Assembly: GCF_000149955.1 (NCBI RefSeq)
Contig: NC_030997.1
Location: 496,001 to 560,000 of the forward strand
Direction of reading: 5' to 3'
Length of the DNA stretch: 64,000 nt
DNA from: Fusarium oxysporum f. sp. lycopersici 4287
Taxonomy: Eukaryota; Ascomycota; Sordariomycetes; Hypocreales; Nectriaceae
Made by a program: the position numbers and the translations under genes. Positions 1 through 10,835 of the stretch are shown in pieces. The notes under the pieces were generated by a model, which ran no database searches, was not told the origin of the DNA, and was given only the letters and a program-made list of their open reading frames with translations. Position 1 is the stretch's first letter, and every line of letters starts with the position of its first letter.

Positions 1-617
1 TTGATATCAACAAAGATGAAGAGCTGAACCCCAAAGCTGGTATTGGAAAAGTAGTCGTAAGCGAGTGGCTCAAGATTGGCGCTCGATTGGGAGCACGCGA
101 CCTCGACTACACAACCAGGGAACTGAGTGTTCCACTCACCAATCTGGAGGTCAGGCTGACGGCTCCAGGTCTTCTTGGGGGCTTGGGCCCCTGCGCCATC
201 ACCTTTGTGTTCGTCTTCCTAGAGCGCCACATCGGATCCAAGCTGGCATTCAATGTTCAACTCTCTGGGGATGGAGTCTTGGAGACGTAGGAGCAGCTTG
301 TGCAAGAAGCCATTATGAGTCTGACTGGGCATTCTGATGGTGATGGTAGCGCGGTTTCGATCATAGTCGTAGCGGCGAAAGAGTCGGGAGATTTCCGCCT
401 CGTACGTGTCAAAATGTTGTGAGGACAGATGAAATGAAGCGAAGGTAGGCGCGTGAGCATCTGTCAAGAATCGTTGATGATGTTCGAGAAGATGACGGAT
501 GGGAGAGTCCTCCGAGGATGGAGGAGAACAAGAAAGAGCACCTCGTTGAGAATCGCCATTCTCTACGTTGTTGGAGCTTGACAAAGGCGCCAAGTCTATA
601 TCCCGTTGGTTATTCAT
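1..617 (-). pseudogene. Fungal hypothetical protein, left-truncated, with in-frame stop
   Basis: Minus-strand frame opening at 617 and running off the left edge. It reads 132 codons to a TAG at 219-221. The same frame then continues open for at least 72 more codons to the window edge, with protein-like sequence: a PD dipeptide (QPDLQIGEW), then VVEVACSQ and LEPLAYDYF. From memory this resembles a fungal family of unknown function whose C-terminal half has a PD...E-V-S/A pattern recalling PD-(D/E)XK-like folds; that link is weak. No intron of normal size removes the TAG, because the only GT...AG around it is about 12 nt. It is therefore either a one-base nonsense allele or a truncated protein. 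Function unknown. Confidence 0.5.
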
Positions 618-2286
618 TGAGGTGTTGCTGCAAACGCGAAATCTGCGAAAGGCGGGGAAAATGGTGTTTGAGGGCCTGCGTTGATCAATCTAGATCTCTG
701 AGAAGGGGAACGCGTTTGTTCCTAGAGATTGAAAAATCGTTTTCGTACTTTGGCAGGCGTTTACAAGGAGCACTGGGATTGGTGTCTAAGGTAAGGTAAG
801 GTTGCGCTAAATGCTGAGCAGATGAAAGGTTGGTGCTGGGCAACGGTGAATGAAGCTCGGATACTTGACGCCTGCAGCCTCCTCTCGGGGAGTAAGTGGA
901 CCAAGGAAGTGGACGCGTTGAAGGAGAAGAGCCCGACGGTCAGTTCTGCGGTTGATGTTAACAAGGCACGGCATCGGTGAGTAAAGGAAGGGTATGCTTG
1001 ACTTGACGTTGGGTAAACAAACACTCTCCAGGCGGCGTTATTTGCAGCGCAGAAACAAGAAGCCCTTCCTAATGAAAAGAAAAAGAAGAGGTGGTAGGAT
1101 AAGGAAAGTTGGAGAGGCAAAGCACGAAAGAGTAGATGTCTGAGAGTTGTCCTCGCTAATACGCTGCATGTGAAAACAGGCCGAGCTCGCGCTCAGGAGG
1201 TGAAAGGCCGCTGAGGGAGGCAGGAAGTGAAGGCGCCCTCTCTGAGGCAGGTCATGAACAGTGGCAAACTCAACAAGCTGAAATATGATTTGTCGAGGTT
1301 CAGTTCAGTTCAGTTCAGTGCAGTGCAGTGCAGTGCAGTTCAGTGCCTTAATGAAGTGGAATCTCTTATGGTAGGTGCCAAGCGAGTAGAAAACAGTTAC
1401 CAAGTGTTTTACAACAAGGTAAGGTAGCTATGGGTGTCTGTCTCGTCACACGAGAGAAGGGAGTTATAATGTCTGTATAGAGATATGACTGACAGCCTTT
1501 GTTCTTGCTTTGGGTGGTGGAACACGCATGCATACGCATAGCTGTGGCGCCGCCATCCAGGTGAACATACCGACAGACGTACAAAGGCCATATATGCATT
1601 CATGTTCAAGGACAAAACTAAGAATCGAACTGCTTTCTAGGTGAGTAGTTGTCTTGCACTTGGGATCGAGCAGCTTACTGCGTTCCTGTGTAGAAGGAAT
1701 CTGATTTCCATACCAACTGTACTGATGAGTCGGTCGTGTCTTCTTAATTCGGTCTGTTTCTGTGGTGGCCGGGTTACGTTCCTGACCTAAACTTTGATGT
1801 CACGTTTGACGTCGCTGACGCACTGCACAGCATTGCACTGGCTCGTTATGCATCCCCAGTTGAAGTCCTTGGTATAGATTTTAATTCTTATCTTTACTAG
1901 GCGTATAGCACTTTATAGTAAAAGGGCTTTTGGTTTAAGGTAGGTATTAATAGTATTTATAAGATATTAATTATGTGATATCTAGGCTGTTGAACGCATA
2001 CCATCTTTCCTATTGTCTGTAGCCTTGTGGCATCCTCCCTCTTCACCACTCAGACACCATGTTCATACTCTGTGCCATCTTTTAGCTTGACAAAGAAGGC
2101 TCGGTGACCTTAGATCAAGACAGAAATGGTTTCTTTCCCCAGACTCAACCCCGCTTGTCGGGTGACAAGCAGAAAGAGGAATAGATCGACACGGAGAAAA
2201 GTCACCTCACAAGAAAAACCTAAGTATTTTACCGCTGCATTTCCCCGTCTTGATCCTTCCATTCTTTGCCTCTTCAATCTCTTACG
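618..2286. other. Intergenic region, no gene supported
   Basis: About 1.7 kb with only short frames that lack any recognisable domain. It holds a pentanucleotide repeat (annotated separately) and an AT-rich patch near 1870-1985 that could be decayed repeat DNA, although no terminal repeats or coding remnants are visible. The last 300 bases are the promoter of the zinc-cluster regulator and include one TTTCCCCG (2240-2247), which matches the inverse of CGGGGAAA elements in the downstream permease/GH1 promoter. Confidence 0.6.
1299..1343 (+). repeat. Pentanucleotide microsatellite TTCAG/TGCAG
   Basis: Nine perfect 5-bp units in tandem: four TTCAG, four TGCAG, then one TTCAG. The block structure (a variant unit amplified as a block) points to slippage after a point mutation. 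It is not in a supported gene. Confidence 0.95.
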
Positions 2287-4067
2287 ATGACAAGCCCCAC
2301 ACCAGATTCCCCTCAATCCCCCGGTACGAACACGCCAGCCCAAAAGAACAGAGCCTGTGACCGCTGTCGTCGGCGAAAAGCAAAGGCAAGTCTATTCTCC
2401 TCGCCCATCGGCGAAACTCACTCACTGACGGATTCTTAGTGCGACTTTACAGAAGGCGAGCGTTGCACGAGCTGCAGGGAGTCAGGCACACAATGCACCT
2501 TCAATCTCCCCCTCGCCCGTCGCGGCCCCAAGATCCGCTCCAGAAAATCTGCCGGTTCCACAGCGGAATTACCGCCTCCCCAATCGTCACAATGGGAAAC
2601 CAACACTGTCGATCTCGGACTCTCGCCGCCTTTGATGGTTAGCGGTGATGTAACGAGTCACCAGCGCTGGCAGAATTTATCGCGAGCGCTAGCGTTCATT
2701 ACGAATGATCTGCAGCAATTTGTTACGCGATGCTTTGATCTCTTTTTTGAGTATCTTTACCCGCTTACCCCGTTGGTTCATGAGCCGAGTTTGAGGGACT
2801 CGCTTTCGTACTTTGGGCAGTACCCTTCTGAGAATTTTAGTACTGGGGTTTTGGAGCTTTGGCCGGAGACGACGTTTACTTTGATCACTGCTGTTTGCGC
2901 CGAAGCAGCCTTTTTATTACCGAAAGATTTATTCCCAGAAGGTCAATCCGTAGCGGATATTTTTCTCAATGCTTCGAGATCGTGCTTGAATCAATATCTT
3001 GAAGCGGAGTTGGAGAATCCGAATGCGAACTCAATCACAATTCGCTACTTTCACTCGAATTGTCTTCATGCAGCGGGAAAGCCCAAGTATTCGTGGCACA
3101 TCTTTGGAGAAGCCACGCGACTTGCGCAGGTTATGCAATTGAACCTCGAAACCTCGCTTGAGGGCTTGCAACCGATTGAAGCTGAGCTGCGACGTCGAGC
3201 TTTCTGGATTGTGTATATGGGCGATAAATCAGCTGCGATACTGAACAACCGACCCATCACGATCCACAAATTCTCATTCGAGTCTGGAATAACCACGTCC
3301 TATCCTTCTGGCATTGAAGATGAAGCTCCGGTTCTCTCGCCTGGTAATCTCGTCACGAATTCTGATGTCGTGCGGATTACATGCATTGAAGGCTTCAACG
3401 CCAATCTAAGACTCTGGCAGAATGCATCTGATCTGCTCCTCGAGTTGCGACTAATGCAGGACCGAAACCAACAAGATCTCAGCATGTCGAATCTTCAACC
3501 GCTGATCAGCGCGCAAGAAAAGGATCGGCTGGACGCTCTTTATGTCCGTTTCATCACCTGTCTTGATGATCTACCACCATATCTGCAGTCGTATACGTTC
3601 GCTGCCTTGGCGGATGAGTCCAGGGAAACCACCAAACAATTCCTGATCCAGTGCGCTAATCTTCAAGTCTCTATCCATTGTCTAAGAATGGTGATAACAC
3701 AAAAGTTGGAGAATCTTCCGTATTATAAATCGGACATCGGGCACTCGGATTTGCGCAAGACGGAAATTGCAAGAGATATGCTGAGGGTGATCCAAGAAGC
3801 TCCGTTTTGGTCACTCCAAGTGAATGGTGAACCCTATGTAAGTCCACTAACACACCAAGTAATTAATGAAGCTAATGAGATGTCCCTACCAAGGTCGAGA
3901 AGATACGACTCACTGGTGCGAGTCTTCTGGAGATCATTCACAGAAATGGCTCCTCACCAATTGCCGCGAGAGCTCGCAGTGATTTTGCAGTCCTTCTTGA
4001 TCTGCTCACGAGACTGGACTCCAAAGCCTCCGATGCATTGCGAAATACTTCTTCATTGATACACTAA
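2287..4067 (+). CDS. Zn(II)2Cys6 transcription factor of a beta-glucoside module
   Basis: Rebuilt as three exons: 2287-2385, 2440-3837 and 3894-4067, giving about 556 aa. The zinc cluster is at residues 24-52 with spacing CX2CX6CX7CX2CX6C (CDRC...C). It is split exactly before the third cysteine by a 54-nt intron whose donor reads GCAAGT, so this is a GC-AG intron. No GT donor restores the motif. The middle part (FFEYLYPLTPLVHEPSL, then LRRRAFWIVYMGDKS) is the fungal-specific regulator domain seen in XlnR/MAL-type activators. The second intron (3838-3893) changes the C-terminus to end SLIH. The gene points toward a convergent sugar permease, beyond which lies a GH1 beta-glucosidase, so local control of beta-glucoside use is inferred. 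Confidence 0.87.
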
Positions 4068-4112
4068 GTCTTTGTAATATTACTGTCATATTTGCCACCT
4101 TCATGATGCCCT

Positions 4113-5697
4113 TCAGACTCCTTTCTCATGAATGAAGTCATGTTCCTCCTTCTTAACCTCAATCTCCTTGACCATTTCCTGCTTCGCATCCTTCCCCTCA
4201 AACAGATACGTAAGCTCCTCCAGCGTAGGTCCAGATGTCTCAACGAAGAAGAAGTAGACGACCAAGAAGATGATAGCGACCCAGACACAGTAGTAGATGT
4301 AGAACTTCCATCCAATAGCCTCCAGGCCAATCGGGTTGACGTAGCCACCAAAGATAGAGGAGACCTGAATAGTGAGCAGTACGAATGCCCAAGTCTTGGC
4401 TCTCATCTGATATGTGACGATCTCGAGAGGATAAGTAACGACCAGATTTGTCCATCCGAAAGTGTAGAAGCCTTGAAATAGGAAGATGCAGGCCAACACG
4501 ACTCGCCCACCCGCCAAGGACCCCTCAAGGTACTGCTTGGCGGCGATGGTCCACATGATGAACGTGACAAGAACACCACCGGATCCCACGAGGAAGAAAG
4601 TGCGGCGCTTGAACTTGTCAACCAGAAGAGTCATGGTGATAGCAACGATGTACTGCCAGAGAGTAACCATGCCGTTGACGAGAGTGATGTCCTTCTCCGC
4701 CTCGATACCCGTGTCTTTCAGAATCTGTGTCAAGTAGTTGGAGACAAGCAGGTTGCCAGAGCTCTGACTGAACAGCGCCGTAGCGAAGCATAGTGCGATG
4801 CGCTTGAGGTTGGGGATAGATGAAAAGAACTCCTTCCATGTCATGTTTTGCTCAGCTTCTTCAGCAATGACTTGCTGAATCTCAGCACATTCGAATTTGA
4901 CCAATTCGCTGTCGGAATCGCCTTCACCGTGGTACTTGATCAGAATCTCCCGAGCCTTGTCAACCTTGCCCTTTGCGATCAGCCAACGAGGCGACTCCGG
5001 GCAGAAAAAGATGAGGATGAGCTGGTATGCGGATGGAACAACTTGAACCAGAGTGGGGAGCTTCCATGACCATTGGTTGGGAATGCGAAAGCACCCGTAA
5101 GTCGCCCATGCACCAATGACATAACCCAGCACAATGTTGGTGTTGTAAAGCGTGGTGATTTGGACACGCTCCTTGGGATGCGAGAGCTCGGTGACCAAGA
5201 CTGGAGCACCCATTTGAATAAGCGAGGAGCCAATTCCGAGAACAATCTTGCCGCCGATGAACATATTGAGCGAGGTCGCAAAGAGTTGAACCATGACACC
5301 AGCGATGATGATGACCGACCCCATCGCAGTTGGGACACGACGACCGGCTACATCGCTGATCCAACCAAGGAAGATAAACGGTATAACACCTCCGATGGCG
5401 TTGGAGGCACCGAAGAAGCCAAGTTTCGAGCCAGTGGGATGGCCAAAACGGTCTTGCCAACTCTCGAGCGTTTGAAGGGCGTTGGTCATAGAGCTACACG
5501 ATGAGTCAGTATGCGTAGCGGCTTGCCGGTTGGGAGTGGACTTACCCGTCAATGCCAAGAGCCATGCTGGCAAACAGCGAAGAAGTAAGCAAGAAGTACA
5601 AAAGAATGCCATTCTTGCGTTTCCAAAACGGTGGAACGGTGGTGAGGTCAATAGGAGACTGAATATCTTCAGTGGCGTGCGCCGCTCTCGGAGCCAT
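4113..5697 (-). CDS. MFS sugar transporter, lactose permease/cellodextrin type
   Basis: Two exons, 5697-5546 and 5493-4113, about 510 aa with 12 predicted membrane segments. The start at 5697 (MAPRAAHATED) is chosen because splicing the 52-nt intron joins LGIDG to SMTNALQ, as in fungal lactose/cellodextrin permeases. The longer unspliced frame has no such N-terminus. Sugar-porter marks are GRRVP after TM2-3, PESPRW at the end of the N-terminal half, and an ETSGPTLEEL tail. It should be a plasma-membrane proton symporter for lactose, cellobiose or similar beta-glucosides. It is divergent from the GH1 gene (456-bp shared promoter) and tail-to-tail with the regulator, a typical import-hydrolysis-control trio. 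The exact substrate is not determined by sequence. Confidence 0.9.
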
Positions 5698-6153
5698 GTT
5701 GACGTTATTACAGCTGCCGTGAAACTAGGTGAAGAAGAGTCGTCAAGATTGGCTGATGATGTGTTTACAGTCTTGTGATAAACTCGGCGATCTCTAGCAT
5801 ACTTATATACACAATGCAACACTGAAGAGAGAAAGATTCGGTTCAGAAACATGCCATGACCAAGGTTACAGCGAAAAAGCCCCGTTTCGACTTAGCCTCC
5901 AACTTCCCCGTGGGGAATGGTCTGCTCAATGAAGCTACGGGGAAACGGGGAAATAGAGCATCGCGCTATTCGAAGAAACCCCTCACCGTCGGGGAAACTA
6001 CTCAGCGGATCAACCGAATTTCACCGCGATCGACAATAACGACGAGTTGGGTATTATCTTATCGGCCCGTAATTCCACGGTATAAAGAATGCCGAAGTTG
6101 TAACTTCTTTCGGTCAATAATTCTATATTGACTATTGATTGGAAAAGACGACA
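5698..6153. promoter_or_regulatory. Divergent promoter, permease / GH1 beta-glucosidase
   Basis: It contains three CGGGGAAA copies (5938-5945, 5946-5953 tandem, and 5990-5997), an inverse TTCCCCG (5914-5920), and one symmetric CGG-N5-CCG site (6006-6016), the form bound by zinc-cluster dimers. Neighbouring G-rich stretches such as CGTGGGGA also fit the CreA consensus SYGGRG. Binding by the neighbouring regulator or CreA is inference. Confidence 0.55.
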
Positions 6154-7707
6154 ATGCCTTCTCTTCCAAAGGATTTCCAACTTGGCTTCGCGACGGCATC
6201 GTACCAGATTGAAGGTGCCGTCGCAGAAGATGGTCGCGGTCCTTCAATCTGGGATGTCTTCTGCCATCTTGAACCGACACGAACAAAAGGTGCAAATGGC
6301 GATGTTGCCTGCGATCATTATCACCGGCTTGAAGAAGACCTTGATCTTTTAAAGAGATATGGATCTGATATGTATCGCTTCTCGATTTCGTGGTCTCGTG
6401 TTATTCCTCTCGGTGGACGAGATGATGCTATTAATGAAGCTGGTATTGCTTTCTATAATAGGGTTATTGACGGGTGTCTGAAGAGAGGTATCACGCCATG
6501 GGTCACGCTTTATCATTGGGACTTACCGCAGGCATTGCATGAGAGGTATGGTGGATGGTTGGATGTTGAAGAGTCTCAAAAGGATTTCGAGAGATATGCG
6601 AGGCTTTGTTACGAGAGGTTTGGTGATCGGGTGAAGCATTGGATTACACTCAATGAGCCTTGGATCGTCTCGATATTCGTAAGTTGTTCATTCGGGAAGA
6701 CAACAGTCAATTGCTGACAATACGTTCTAGGGCTATGCGACTGGAGGAAATGCTCCAGGGCGAAGCAGTATCAATCCTCAGTCGACAGAAGGTGACACCT
6801 CAACGGAACCATGGATCGTTGGCAAGGCTCTCATCATGAGCCACGCTCGTGCTGTCGCAGCCTACAACCAAGACTTCCGTCCATCACAGAAAGGCCAAAT
6901 AGGAATCTCATTGAATGGAGATTACTACGAGCCATGGGATAGTAGCGACCCGCGAGACAGTGAAGCTGCTGAGAGACGGATGCAGTTCCATATCGGTTGG
7001 TTTGCCAACCCCATCTTGTGAGCCTTGTCCAGATTTCTTTGCTCTCTGTTCATGACATGCTAACTTTGCGAAGCTTGGGACAAGATTACCCAAAGTGCAT
7101 GCGCGATCAGCTCAAAGACCGCCTCCCACATTTCACATCCGATGATCTCAAACTTCTTCGCTCAGCAGAAAGTGACTTTTACGGCATGAACTACTATACC
7201 TCCCAATTCGCACGCCACAAGTCCTCTCCAGCACCGGACACAGATTACATCGGCAACCTCGACGAACTCCAAACCAACAAGGCCGGCGAACCTGTCGGTT
7301 TAGAAAGTGGTCTGCACTGGCTCCGATCTTGCCCAGACCTCTTCCGTAAACATCTCACGCGGGTATATCGTCTTTACGGTAAACCTATCATCATCACAGA
7401 GAACGGATGTCCTTGCCCTGGGGAGGATAAGATGACGCGCGAGGAATCTGTGCAGGATGAGTATAGGATCAAGTATTTTGAAGATCATCTTGACGCGATT
7501 GGAAGGTCGGTTGGTGAAGATGGATCTGTTGTTGAGGGGTATTTTGCGTGGTCGTTGATGGACAATCTTGAGTGGTCTGATGGCTATGGGCCAAGGTTTG
7601 GAGTGACTTTTACAGATTACAAGACTTTGGAGCGGACGCCGAAGAAATCGGCGTTGGTGTTGAGGCAGCTCGTTGATCATCGGAAGGGAAGTCAGTTGAA
7701 GCTGTAG
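6154..7707 (+). CDS. GH1 beta-glucosidase, intracellular
   Basis: Three exons, 6154-6678, 6731-7017 and 7074-7707, giving 481 aa, a normal length for single-domain GH1. The acid/base glutamate is in TLNEP (about E168) and the nucleophile in ITENG (about E380). The N-terminal FQLGFATASYQIEGA and the C-terminal SLMDNLEWSDGY substrate-binding stretch are classic. No signal peptide, so it should hydrolyse imported cellobiose or other beta-glucosides in the cytosol. The second intron has the branch site TGCTAAC and joins NPIF to LGQDYPKC. The start at 6154 (MPSLPKDF) fits GH1 N-termini. It shares a promoter with the permease. Confidence 0.95.
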
Positions 7708-8200
7708 ATAAAAGCTGATAGACATGACCGATTAGAAGACCGTGATCAGATCGAGCCCACATGGTACATCAAGATACTGAAAACACCATCAATGCATCGC
7801 AAGGCCAATCTTGAATATAGGTTCCCTTATCTATGTATCTCGGTGAGCAAAATGATCCGGCAGGCCCATAGCCGCATCTCGGCGTTGGGTTTCATCCGCC
7901 AGACCCATTCCCGGTCGTGTTCAAAGTCCGGTATATCCGCTATCCACAACTCGCGCGGAAATCGTCAACTGAAACGAGCTTAGCAACGCCGAGGTTGCAC
8001 CTCGAGGCGGGTTCAAGAACGACGCTAAGAGTAAATCTGGATATGGAATTCCGGTAGTTGACGTTTTTGCGGCACGGAGCTCGGTGCCAAGTTTCAAAGA
8101 ATTTTCTCGTATTCTCATTGACATACACTTACAAATTGACAAGAAAACCCATGACCTTTTTGCTCAACAACTAGATTCACTTTCAATTCACTTTATAAAA
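7708..8200. other. Intergenic region upstream of the dehydrogenase
   Basis: About 490 bp, no supported gene. It contains a small hairpin-like repeat near 7990-8010 (CGAGGT, 3-nt loop, ACCTCG). Nothing else recognised. Confidence 0.5.
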
Positions 8201-8983
8201 ATGGCTCGCATTCTCATTACTGGTTCCGCCGATGGTTTAGGCCTTGAAGCTGCGCGGCAACTTGTCAAGCGCAATCATACCGTCTATCTTCATGCGCGCA
8301 ACGCTCAACGCGCAGCAGAGGCCAAAGCAAATTGTCCTGGGGCAGCTGGTGCTTTTGCAGCGGATCTGACACTCGTTTCGGAGACAAAAAGGCTCGCCGA
8401 GGAAGTCAACGCCGTCGGAACCTTCGATGCAATTATTCATAATGCTGGCATGATGGCTGGACCATTCCGGAAGACTCCCGACACCGGTATTCCAGCTCAG
8501 ACCGCCGTGAATGTGCTCGCGCCTTATATCCTCACTTGTCTCTTAACACCTCCCAAGAGACTCATTTACATAGCGTCTCAATTACACGCCGAGGCCGATA
8601 CAAGCGTCAAGGATATTTTCTGGCTCGAGCGAGGCAACTCTCAATTCCAGGACTTTCCCGCATACTGCGACTCAAAGCTTCATGTCATATTGCTCGCAAA
8701 CGCAGTCGCCAGGCGCTTCAACAACACATCCGTCATGTCTGTCCATCCAGGCTGGGTTGCGACGAAACTTGGAGGTGAGGATGGGCCAGATAAGCTGGAG
8801 GATGGAGTTGACACATATGTTATGCTGGCTGAGGGAGATTATGATCAAAGCTTGACAGGGAGATATTTTGAGCCCAAGAGGAAGCTAGCAGAGCCCACTC
8901 CTCAGTGTAGTGAGGTTGAGTTGCAGGAACGGGTTGTTGATGCTTGTGAGAGATTGGTGGGATTGAAACTTCCTGGGATCTAA
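8201..8983 (+). CDS. Short-chain dehydrogenase/reductase
   Basis: Single exon, 260 aa. The cofactor loop is TGSADGLG (residues 7-14), followed by HNAG and the catalytic YCDSK (Y155, K159) with a serine in YIAS upstream. This is the classical SDR Rossmann enzyme. The start at 8201 (MARILITG) places the nucleotide-binding strand at the very N-terminus as usual; an in-frame upstream start would only add a non-conserved leader. After the first strand HTVYLHARN carries an arginine, which suggests NADP(H). Substrate unknown. It is not obviously tied to a neighbour. Confidence 0.88.
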   Translation: MARILITGSADGLGLEAARQLVKRNHTVYLHARNAQRAAEAKANCPGAAGAFAADLTLVSETKRLAEEVNAVGTFDAIIHNAGMMAGPFRKTPDTGIPAQTAVNVLAPYILTCLLTPPKRLIYIASQLHAEADTSVKDIFWLERGNSQFQDFPAYCDSKLHVILLANAVARRFNNTSVMSVHPGWVATKLGGEDGPDKLEDGVDTYVMLAEGDYDQSLTGRYFEPKRKLAEPTPQCSEVELQERVVDACERLVGLKLPGI

Positions 8984-9763
8984 GCTTGATTAATAGAAAT
9001 GTTCGTAATTATCTTCTCTCACATTAAAGAAGACCATCTTTTCACACGTTCTGGAAATTGACTCGAGATTTGGCGTCAAGATATTGTGCGGCCAATCTGC
9101 GTCAAGACCGCCAAGATCATAAGGAGGTAAACGGTTGGGTGAGATAGCCCTCGCAGAGATGTCGAGAACTGCAAGTAAGGGTATTAAGCTGATGTGGACT
9201 AAGATGATCTTAGACAAGTTATCGAACAAAGAGTTACATTGGAGGCACTGTTGCTATCGAGAAGTCCCAGAGCACAAAAATATCACATTCACTACCCTGC
9301 AGTCAAGATAAGCAAGAGATAAGATAAGCCAGACCTTATCTTATCACGCCGAAGCAATGATCCCCGAAACGGAAAATAGAAGGACCGAGCCATTGACAGT
9401 TGACATAACCAATCACACAGAGCAAAAGCTGTCCGGCCGAATCCTTTGGTCTCGCGTTAGTTTCGGCATTTTCTCGTGCTTCTGTGCGAGCCAATCAACG
9501 TCTTGTCTGATCGCATTATCGGTCGAAGCTCGCCCTACAGACCCGAAAATGCAGCGCAGAGGCACGGAAGTAATCACAAGCATTCGTGGAAAGGATTCGA
9601 GTCTGGCTATAAATATCTTGTGTTGTCCTGCTTATGGTTAGAAATATTCATCATCAACAATCTCATAGATACATCATTTTCAAGACTTACAGGCTAAAAT
9701 TCGCAACGCTCAACAACTTCTCTCTACTTACACTTACTACATAACCGACCAATCACACTCACA
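8984..9763. other. Intergenic region, promoter of the alpha/beta hydrolase
   Basis: 780 bp without a supported gene. A 79-codon minus frame (8990-9229) has no recognisable features. The main content is the GATA palindrome at 9307-9345. Confidence 0.55.
9307..9345. promoter_or_regulatory. Five-fold GATA-factor site cluster with palindrome
   Basis: Five GATAAG cores in 39 bp: plus strand at 9307-9312, 9318-9323 and 9323-9328; minus strand at 9335-9340 and 9340-9345. The last four form a perfect inverted repeat, GATAAGATAAG - 6 nt - CTTATCTTATC. Closely spaced GATAAG pairs are the known binding form of AreA/NIT2 nitrogen regulators. It lies about 420 bp upstream of the hydrolase start. Confidence 0.75.
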
Positions 9764-10585
9764 ATGACTGTCACATTTATTGAAACAGACGGTGGTAAGC
9801 TCGCCGTTGACATCGCTGGCGAAGGCCCGCTTGTCATCTGCTCCCCCGCCATGGGAGACTTTCGCGACGCATACGACGCTCTGGCTACCGAGCTTCGCCA
9901 ATCTGGCTACAGAGTCGCTATGGTTGATCTCCGAGGTCACGGCGATAGTAGCACTACTTTTAACCGCTATGGCGACGAAGCCACCGCTGACGATCTCATT
10001 ACCTTGATTGATGCTTACGGTGGAGGACCCGCTGTCTTGGCCGGGGCTTCTCTATCTGGTGCTGCTGCTACGATTGCTGCTGGAAGCCATCCCGAAAAGG
10101 TTGCTGGCCTTATTCTCTTGGGAGCATTCCTTCGTCCCGGAACTGGCAAGCTTGTGGCTACTCTCTTCCGCCTGTCGATGCGTCAGCCTATCGGCCCTAT
10201 GATCTGGAAGTCATATGCCCCTAAGCTCTGGCCCGGTCTTGGTGATAAGGTTCAAGAGCGAGTTGACAGAACCATCGCAATGTTGACAGGCCCTGGTCGC
10301 TGGAAGGCATTCCACGCTACACTATCTACCGACCACGCTGTTGTCGCACCGTACATCAGCAAAGTCAAGGCTCCAGTATTGGCTGTCTATGGAGATGCCG
10401 ATCCTGACTGGACTGACCCTATTGAGGAAGCTCGCTGGGTCGCGTCGAACTTTGAGGATGGCGAGGTTGTTGCTGTCAAGGGTGTTGGACATGCGCCTAT
10501 GATGGAGAGGCCTGAGGAGGTAACACCGGCTGTTCTCAAGTTTTTAAACAGGATCCGGGAGAGTGGTGGTTTCAACCGCGCTTGA
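9764..10585 (+). CDS. Alpha/beta-fold hydrolase
   Basis: Single exon, 273 aa, no signal peptide. Order of marks: oxyanion region CSPAMGD, LRGHGDS, nucleophile elbow GASLSG (about S96, with the usual last G of GxSxG replaced by S), acid in YGDADPDW (about D211 or D213) and histidine in VGHAPMME (about H243). This is the layout of small soluble hydrolases such as haloperoxidase/esterase relatives. The substrate cannot be told. The gene is intronless, unlike most neighbours. Its promoter carries the strong GATA palindrome, suggesting nitrogen control. Bacterial origin is possible but untested. Confidence 0.85.
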   Translation: MTVTFIETDGGKLAVDIAGEGPLVICSPAMGDFRDAYDALATELRQSGYRVAMVDLRGHGDSSTTFNRYGDEATADDLITLIDAYGGGPAVLAGASLSGAAATIAAGSHPEKVAGLILLGAFLRPGTGKLVATLFRLSMRQPIGPMIWKSYAPKLWPGLGDKVQERVDRTIAMLTGPGRWKAFHATLSTDHAVVAPYISKVKAPVLAVYGDADPDWTDPIEEARWVASNFEDGEVVAVKGVGHAPMMERPEEVTPAVLKFLNRIRESGGFNRA

Positions 10586-10835
10586 GGATGTTCAACCTAC
10601 GAGATGGATTTTTTGACTAGCGGCGGACGCAGGGAAAGTGATCGATACCACGGTGGGGCTATACAGAGGCGACCAGTTTACAAGTTCATGCTTAATACGA
10701 TATAATGCTATAAATATCAGAGAGTATTTCCACTCTTTACTACACAATTCGCCATTTGCTAGCAACAAGTGATCAAACCAATATCAAATGTAATTGAGCT
10801 CAGCCCTTTAATCGTAATTAAAGCAGAGGTTGCTT

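Noticed and set aside
761..1120. 119-codon minus-strand frame
   Set aside because: Low-complexity Phe/Ser-rich translation with no family likeness and no splice partner.
1299..1343. Possible CRISPR-like or transposon-end repeat
   Set aside because: It is a plain 5-bp tandem microsatellite with no spacers or inverted ends.
1870..1985. AT-rich patch as a RIP-mutated transposon
   Set aside because: No terminal repeats, target-site duplication or coding remnant could be seen; AT-richness alone is not enough.
4960..5460. 166-codon frame inside the permease
   Set aside because: Shadow of the permease exon in another frame of the same strand.
8990..9229. 79-codon minus-strand frame
   Set aside because: No recognisable motif, and weak start context next to the 3' end of the dehydrogenase.
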